Shown here in pieces: positions 7,087-9,728 of a stretch of 9,728 nt of DNA. The notes under the pieces were generated by a model. The model saw only the letters and a program-made list of their open reading frames with translations, did not search any database and was not told the origin of the DNA. A program made the translations under genes and the position numbers. Each line of letters begins with the position of its first letter. Within the stretch, counting starts at the first letter, position 1. This stretch comes from Tardiphaga sp. (GTDB lineage Bacteria > Pseudomonadota > Alphaproteobacteria > Rhizobiales > Xanthobacteraceae): contig JACMOT010000059.1 in assembly GCA_014377915.1 (NCBI GenBank), forward strand, positions 1 through 9,728. The letters run 5' to 3'.

Positions 7087-7878
7087 ATGGAAAACACCGA
7101 CCGCAGGACGATCCTGACCACGGCCGCGCTGGCGTTCGTCGGCGCGGTTGCGACAGGGAACCCGGCCCGGGCGCAGGCCGGATCGAAAACTATTTTCGTG
7201 GTACCAGCAACCACGATTCCCATCGTCGGCGAGAGCGACGTGTTTCCGGTGCGCCGGATCTATTGCATCGGCCGCAATTATGCCGCGCATGCGATCGAGC
7301 GCGGTTCCGACCCGACCCGCGAGCCGCCGTTCTTTTTTCAGAAACCGACCGATGCGATCCAGAACGTCGCGATCGGCACCGTGGTCGATCATGCCTATCC
7401 GTCGCTGACCAGGAATTATCACCACGAGGTCGAGTTGGTGGCGGCGTTGAAATCCGGCGGCACCAATATTCCCGCCGAGAAGGCGCTGGAGCACGTCTAT
7501 GGCTATGCGCTGGGCCTCGACATGACGCGCCGCGATCTGCAGAACGCGCAAGCCGCCGAGAAGAAGCCGTGGGAGATCGGCAAGAGCTTTGATCATGGCG
7601 CCGTGATCGGACCGATCCATCCGGTCAGCAAGACCGGGCATTTCACCAAGGGGTCGATCTCGCTGGCGGTGAACGGTAGCGTTCGGCAGAACTCCGACCT
7701 CGACAAGATGATCTGGAGCGTCGCCGAGCAGATCGCCAAGCTCTCGGAAGCGTTTGAACTGAAGGCCGGCGATATCATCTATTCCGGCACGCCGGAAAAT
7801 GTCGGCCCGGTGGTCAAGGGCGACGTGCTGCTGTGCAAGCTTCAGGGCCTGCCGGACATGTCGATCAAGATCGTCTGA
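7087..7878 (+). CDS. Fumarylacetoacetate-hydrolase-family protein with twin-arginine export signal
   Basis: A 263-residue enzyme of the FAH fold, whose members hydrolyse or decarboxylate beta-diketo and related acids with a Mg/Mn ion. The N-terminus (1-30) has DRRTILTTAALAF followed by an ARAQA cleavage site, matching a Tat signal peptide, so the mature enzyme should act in the periplasm. The domain begins RRIYCIGRNYAAHA (56-69). FFFQKPTDAI (82-91) is the active-site lid strand. YHHEVELV (111-118) supplies metal ligands E114 and E116, and D145 the third. K166 and D169 lie in GKSFDHG, and SGTPENVGPV (233-242) is the C-terminal GTP-x-x-VG loop. All key residues are present. The start at 7087 is fixed by AGGAGG 6 nt upstream; the longer in-frame start at 6979 lies inside the previous gene. 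It follows the ModA-like gene by 26 nt, suggesting that the receptor and the enzyme handle the same compound. Confidence 0.93.
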   Translation: MENTDRRTILTTAALAFVGAVATGNPARAQAGSKTIFVVPATTIPIVGESDVFPVRRIYCIGRNYAAHAIERGSDPTREPPFFFQKPTDAIQNVAIGTVVDHAYPSLTRNYHHEVELVAALKSGGTNIPAEKALEHVYGYALGLDMTRRDLQNAQAAEKKPWEIGKSFDHGAVIGPIHPVSKTGHFTKGSISLAVNGSVRQNSDLDKMIWSVAEQIAKLSEAFELKAGDIIYSGTPENVGPVVKGDVLLCKLQGLPDMSIKIV

Positions 7879-7902
7879 GGCGAGGGCGTCATCGCGGCAA
7901 AG

Positions 7903-8018
7903 TTCATTCCGGGGCGGGAGCAGCACAGGCTGCGACCGAACCCGGAATCCCGACGTGGCTGAACATTTCGAGGTTCCGGATTCGCACGTTGCTGGCGCAA
8001 CGCGCGCCCCGGAACGAC
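7903..8018. repeat. Palindromic interspersed repeat between convergent genes
   Basis: Nested inverted repeats are visible. The outer arms are CATTCCGGGGCG (7905-7916) and CGCCCCGGAACG (8005-8016). The inner arms are 7938-7952 and 7969-7983, with pairing at 12 of 15 positions and the rest transitions. A small GTTGC/GCAAC hairpin lies at 7988-8001. The CCGGGG...CCCGGAATC composition is the type of palindromic element found many times in Bradyrhizobium and Rhodopseudomonas chromosomes (from memory). It lies between two gene ends, so it may terminate transcription from both sides. Confidence 0.75.
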
Positions 8019-8023
8019 GGTGT

Positions 8024-8314
8024 TCAGCCCACCATGTCCGCCACTTCCGGATGCTGGTCGAGATAATCCGACACGAACGAGCAGCCGGCGATCACCTTGT
8101 GGCCATCGGCCCGGATCAGTTCCAGCGCGCCCGCCACCAGCCTTGATGCGATGCCCTGGCCGCGCAGCGCCGGCGGCGTCTCGGTATGGGTGATGATGAC
8201 GCGATCGCCGGCCAGCCGGTAATTGGCGAAAGCCACGGTGCCACCGACGTCGAGCACGAATCGGTCATTGGCCTTGTCGTCATGGACCACGGATGCGGCG
8301 AGAGCGTCTGTCAT
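8024..8314 (-). CDS. GNAT-fold N-acetyltransferase, YidJ/PF14542 type
   Basis: A 96-residue single-domain acetyltransferase-like protein. VGGTVAFANYRL (24-35) is the first strand pair. ITHTETPPALRGQGIASRLV (41-60) contains the acetyl-CoA pyrophosphate-binding RGQGIA loop. CSFVSDYLDQHPE (78-90) is the diagnostic C-terminal block of the PF14542 subfamily. Substrates are unknown; the short length is normal for this group, which lacks the full GNAT N-terminal region. MTDALAAS at 8314 is chosen because AAGGA sits 7 nt upstream; an in-frame ATG 36 nt further upstream has no ribosome-binding site. The gene is convergent with the FAH gene across a palindromic repeat and divergent from the small zinc-ribbon gene. 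Confidence 0.92.
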   Translation of the reverse strand: MTDALAASVVHDDKANDRFVLDVGGTVAFANYRLAGDRVIITHTETPPALRGQGIASRLVAGALELIRADGHKVIAGCSFVSDYLDQHPEVADMVG

Positions 8315-8377
8315 GGCTATTCCTTGAGACGGGGCCGGGGCTAAGGGCACTGGTTTGGTCCCGAACAGTCGACGATC

Positions 8378-8408
8378 ACCCGCCCGGTTGCAAGATTACC
8401 CGCTCGGT
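8378..8408. promoter_or_regulatory. Tandem 11-bp repeats, candidate operator
   Basis: ACCCGCCCGGT (8378-8388) and ACCCGCTCGGT (8398-8408) differ at one base and start exactly 20 bp apart, about two helical turns. They lie in the divergent gap between the GNAT and zinc-ribbon genes, the expected place for a regulator bound on one face of the helix. No regulator gene is nearby. Confidence 0.35.
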
Positions 8409-8435
8409 GTCTCGCCGTGCTAGGGTGAATCATCG

Positions 8436-8459
8436 CGCGCCGGCCCACCGGCGCGTTTT
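8436..8459 (+). terminator. Hairpin plus T4 in the leader of the zinc-ribbon gene
   Basis: CGCGCCGG and CCGGCGCG form a perfect 8-bp stem with a CCCA loop, followed by TTTT on the plus strand. It looks like a weak intrinsic terminator, but no plus-strand gene precedes it. It could be a leader attenuator for the gene at 8506, the end of a small transcript, or a leftover 3' end. Confidence 0.4.
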
Positions 8460-8505
8460 CATTTGAGGCAGGCTTCAGCCGCCAATCACGCCGTCAGGAC
8501 AGACC

Positions 8506-8643
8506 ATGAGCAATCCGCCCAACCAAAAAGGCCCCAACACCAAGAAGAAGCAAAAGTGCAAGAATTGCGAGGGCAAGGGCCTGCTGAAGAAGGGCGACAA
8601 GGTCGTGACCTGCCAGCGCTGCAAGGGGACAGGATTGCGATAG
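8506..8643 (+). CDS. 45-residue double CxxCxGxG zinc-ribbon protein
   Basis: A tiny basic protein: a Lys/Pro/Asn-rich N-terminus (1-16, ending KKKQK), then CKNCEGKG (18-25) and CQRCKGTG (36-43). These two knuckles are separated by ten residues (LLKKGDKVVT). This is half of the DnaJ-type cysteine-rich module and should bind one zinc ion through four cysteines. The function is unknown; similar stand-alone mini proteins exist, and binding to RNA, unfolded protein or a larger partner is plausible. The start ATG 8506 is preceded by AGGA 8 nt upstream, and the Cys spacing makes the frame convincing despite its length. An overlapping frame at 8463-8669 is a shadow. Upstream are tandem repeats and a leader hairpin. 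Confidence 0.85.
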   Translation: MSNPPNQKGPNTKKKQKCKNCEGKGLLKKGDKVVTCQRCKGTGLR

Positions 8644-8648
8644 TACAC

Positions 8649-8677
8649 TTGTCGTTTTTTACCGTCTGACGTAGCAT
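8649..8677 (+). promoter_or_regulatory. Sigma-70-like promoter of the HigB-like gene
   Basis: TTGTCG (8649-8654) and TAGCAT (8672-8677) are separated by 17 nt, the optimal spacing. The -10 box ends 9 nt before the ATG at 8687, so the transcript would have a leader of only a few nucleotides. This fits the absence of a ribosome-binding site before that ATG. Confidence 0.5.
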
Positions 8678-8686
8678 GTTTTTGCC

Positions 8687-9034
8687 ATGATCCGTTCTTG
8701 GCGAAATTCGGCGACACGCAAGGTCTGGGAATGCGGATCGTCGAACCAGTTTCGCCGGCTCGATGTCGAGACCGCGATGGATCTTGTACTGGCGTTGAAC
8801 GCGGCCCATTCGCTTCGCGATCTGAGTCCGCTGAAAAGCGTCGGCCTTCACAAGCTGAAGGGGGACCGCGGCGGGCAGTGGGCGATGACCGTCAACGAAC
8901 GCTGGCGGATCTGCTTCGAGTTTCGCAAGGGCGATGCCTACGAGGTCGCATTCGCTCATCCGGGCTACACTGGCTGCATCGGCTCAGCCTCTCGGCGTGG
9001 TCAGCGCGACGATGACGTCGTCCATGCGCGATAG
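8687..9034 (+). CDS. HigB/RelE-family toxin, orphan, with aberrant C-terminus
   Basis: Residues 1 to about 88 match the HigB-like host-inhibition nuclease family (type II toxins that cleave mRNA on the ribosome). They comprise an N-terminal MIRSW, helices with LDVETAMDLVLALNAAHSL (25-43), and the diagnostic strand block LHKLKGDRGGQWAMTVNERW (54-73) followed by RICFEF. Family members are about 92-100 residues and end shortly after a DAYEVEIVDYH-like strand. Here DAYEV (83-87) is followed by AFAHPGYTG and an unrelated tail to residue 115, and the tail runs antisense into the HAD gene. No HigA-type helix-turn-helix antitoxin follows. The gene is therefore probably a decayed or rearranged toxin remnant, and loss of the C-terminal residues may have removed activity. 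The codon use and promoter look intact. Confidence 0.78.
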   Translation: MIRSWRNSATRKVWECGSSNQFRRLDVETAMDLVLALNAAHSLRDLSPLKSVGLHKLKGDRGGQWAMTVNERWRICFEFRKGDAYEVAFAHPGYTGCIGSASRRGQRDDDVVHAR

Positions 9035-9619
9035 CATGAAGTTCGGGGCACGTGCCTTCAGGGCAGCGGCGCTGGTATAGCCCCACGACACCGCCGCAAA
9101 GTCGATGCCGGCCTCGCGCGCCGCGTCGATGTCGCGAATTTCGTCGCCGATCGAAATCGCTTGGTCCACCGAGATTCCGGTGAGGTCGAGGACGCGCTGA
9201 AATTTCGCCTTCTTGCCGAACAGCCCGGCGCCGCAGGCGAAATAGGCGACATGCTGATCGAGATCGCCAAGCACCGTGCGCACATTGTCTTCGCTGTCGG
9301 AACTGACAATGGCGATGGTGACGCCGCGCGCCTTCAATTCGCGGAACATGCGATCGACGCCCGGAAACAGTGCGATGCGGTCGATCTGTTTGGATTTCAG
9401 CTTGCGCATATCGCGCGCGATCAGCGGGATGCGCCATTTGCTGACGCCAAGCAGTCGGATCAGCTCGCCGGCGCCGACGTTGCGCAACTGGTCAATGCGG
9501 TCATTCTCGACGCGCTGAAATTTGTGCTTGTCGGCGACCGCGTTGATGACGCTGAGAAACCAGGGAAAGCTGTCGGACAGCGTGCCGTCCATGTCGAATA
9601 TCGCGAGTTTATAGGGCAT
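8984..9619 (-). CDS. HAD-superfamily phosphatase, phosphoglycolate-phosphatase-like
   Basis: A 211-residue cytoplasmic hydrolase of small phosphate monoesters. Motif I is FDMDGTLSD (8-16, nucleophile D9, acid/base D11). Motif II is the S/T of IVSSDS (104-109), and motif III is a Lys in FGKKAKF (134-140). Motif IV is SIGDEIRDIDAAREAG (156-171, with D159 and D163). A helical cap (about 16-85) follows motif I, as in the Gph/PGP subgroup. The true substrate cannot be read from sequence. The length is normal. No Shine-Dalgarno site precedes ATG 9619, and an upstream frame overlaps the start, so translation may be coupled. The 3' end overlaps the convergent toxin frame by 51 nt, which is unusual and is best explained by a rearranged toxin end. 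Confidence 0.93.
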   Translation of the reverse strand: MPYKLAIFDMDGTLSDSFPWFLSVINAVADKHKFQRVENDRIDQLRNVGAGELIRLLGVSKWRIPLIARDMRKLKSKQIDRIALFPGVDRMFRELKARGVTIAIVSSDSEDNVRTVLGDLDQHVAYFACGAGLFGKKAKFQRVLDLTGISVDQAISIGDEIRDIDAAREAGIDFAAVSWGYTSAAALKARAPNFMLSRMDDVIVALTTPRG

Positions 9620-9728
9620 GGTGCTGGGAAGCAGGGATCCTGACCGGTTGCCGGTGCAAGCCGGTCTCGTCGGAGATGGCCGCAGTGTCTATTGAACCGA
9701 TGATGGGCCCATCGGCGGCATAGATCAA
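9609..9728 (-). CDS. Partial CDS entering from the right edge (C-terminal 39 residues)
   Basis: A leftward frame is open from the window edge to TAA at 9609-9611 and overlaps the HAD start by 11 nt. It reads IYAADGPIIGSIDTAAISDE followed by a tail ending ASQHHAL. Third codon positions are strongly G/C, as in the surrounding real genes, while the other two phases are less coding-like or hold stops. I do not recognise the family from this fragment. A GC-rich hairpin at 9642-9666 (GACCGGTTGC / GCAAGCCGGTC) lies inside it. A short chance frame cannot be excluded. Confidence 0.4.
   Translation of the reverse strand: MIYAADGPIIGSIDTAAISDETGLHRQPVRIPASQHHAL

Noticed and set aside
6919..7926. 335-codon minus-strand frame opposite the FAH gene
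   Set aside because: It is antisense to a gene with all FAH active-site residues; its His/Asp/Arg-rich translation is a shadow.
1..9728. Insertion sequences, CRISPR array, prophage or tRNA-linked island
   Set aside because: No transposase, integrase, regular short-repeat array or tRNA cloverleaf is visible on either strand.

Overview
The window is high-GC, tightly packed chromosomal DNA. The proteins look like those of an alphaproteobacterium of the Bradyrhizobium / Rhodopseudomonas / Afipia group (Hyphomicrobiales, Nitrobacteraceae). Pointers to this are the RIO-like kinase with an acyl-ligase-like tail, TrmFO, a 50-residue DUF1127 protein, DUF3597, DUF2189, and a palindromic intergenic repeat of the kind scattered through those genomes. 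The genus assignment is from memory of these families, not from a database search. No tRNA, rRNA, insertion sequence or CRISPR array is visible.

Layout. The left end (1-490) is abnormal. A thioesterase reading frame starts at 103 but breaks after about 50 residues at a 68-bp imperfect inverted repeat (255-322 against 420-487). The same repeat destroys the 3' end of a leftward protein kinase gene (start 1195). Leftward trmFO (1227-2663) lies just upstream of the kinase. Next come a leftward DUF1127 gene (2801-2953) and an AT-rich stretch with one possible 37-residue membrane peptide (3091-3204). A leftward MltB-type lytic transglycosylase (3612-4427) and a leftward five-helix DUF2189 membrane protein (4584-5486) follow. 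The DUF2189 gene diverges from a rightward DUF3597 gene (5785-6165), which ends in a clear intrinsic terminator.

The most coherent functional unit is a two-gene rightward operon (6281-7878). It encodes an orphan ModA-like periplasmic binding protein and a fumarylacetoacetate-hydrolase-fold enzyme with a twin-arginine export signal. The operon meets a leftward GNAT protein (8024-8314) head-on across a palindromic repeat. A control region with tandem 20-bp-spaced repeats and a leader hairpin separates the GNAT gene from a rightward 45-residue double CxxCxGxG zinc-ribbon protein (8506-8643). A HigB-like toxin gene (8687-9034) follows with a near-consensus promoter and almost no leader. It has no antitoxin and an aberrant C-terminus that runs antisense into a HAD phosphatase gene (8984-9619, leftward). 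A further leftward frame, cut by the right edge, overlaps the HAD start.

How the genes fit together: trmFO (tRNA modification), MltB (cell wall), the HAD phosphatase and DUF2189 are ordinary housekeeping genes. The accessory interest lies in the exported FAH plus binding-protein pair, the orphan toxin next to the mini zinc protein, and the foldback at the left edge. That foldback may be an assembly or sequencing artefact.
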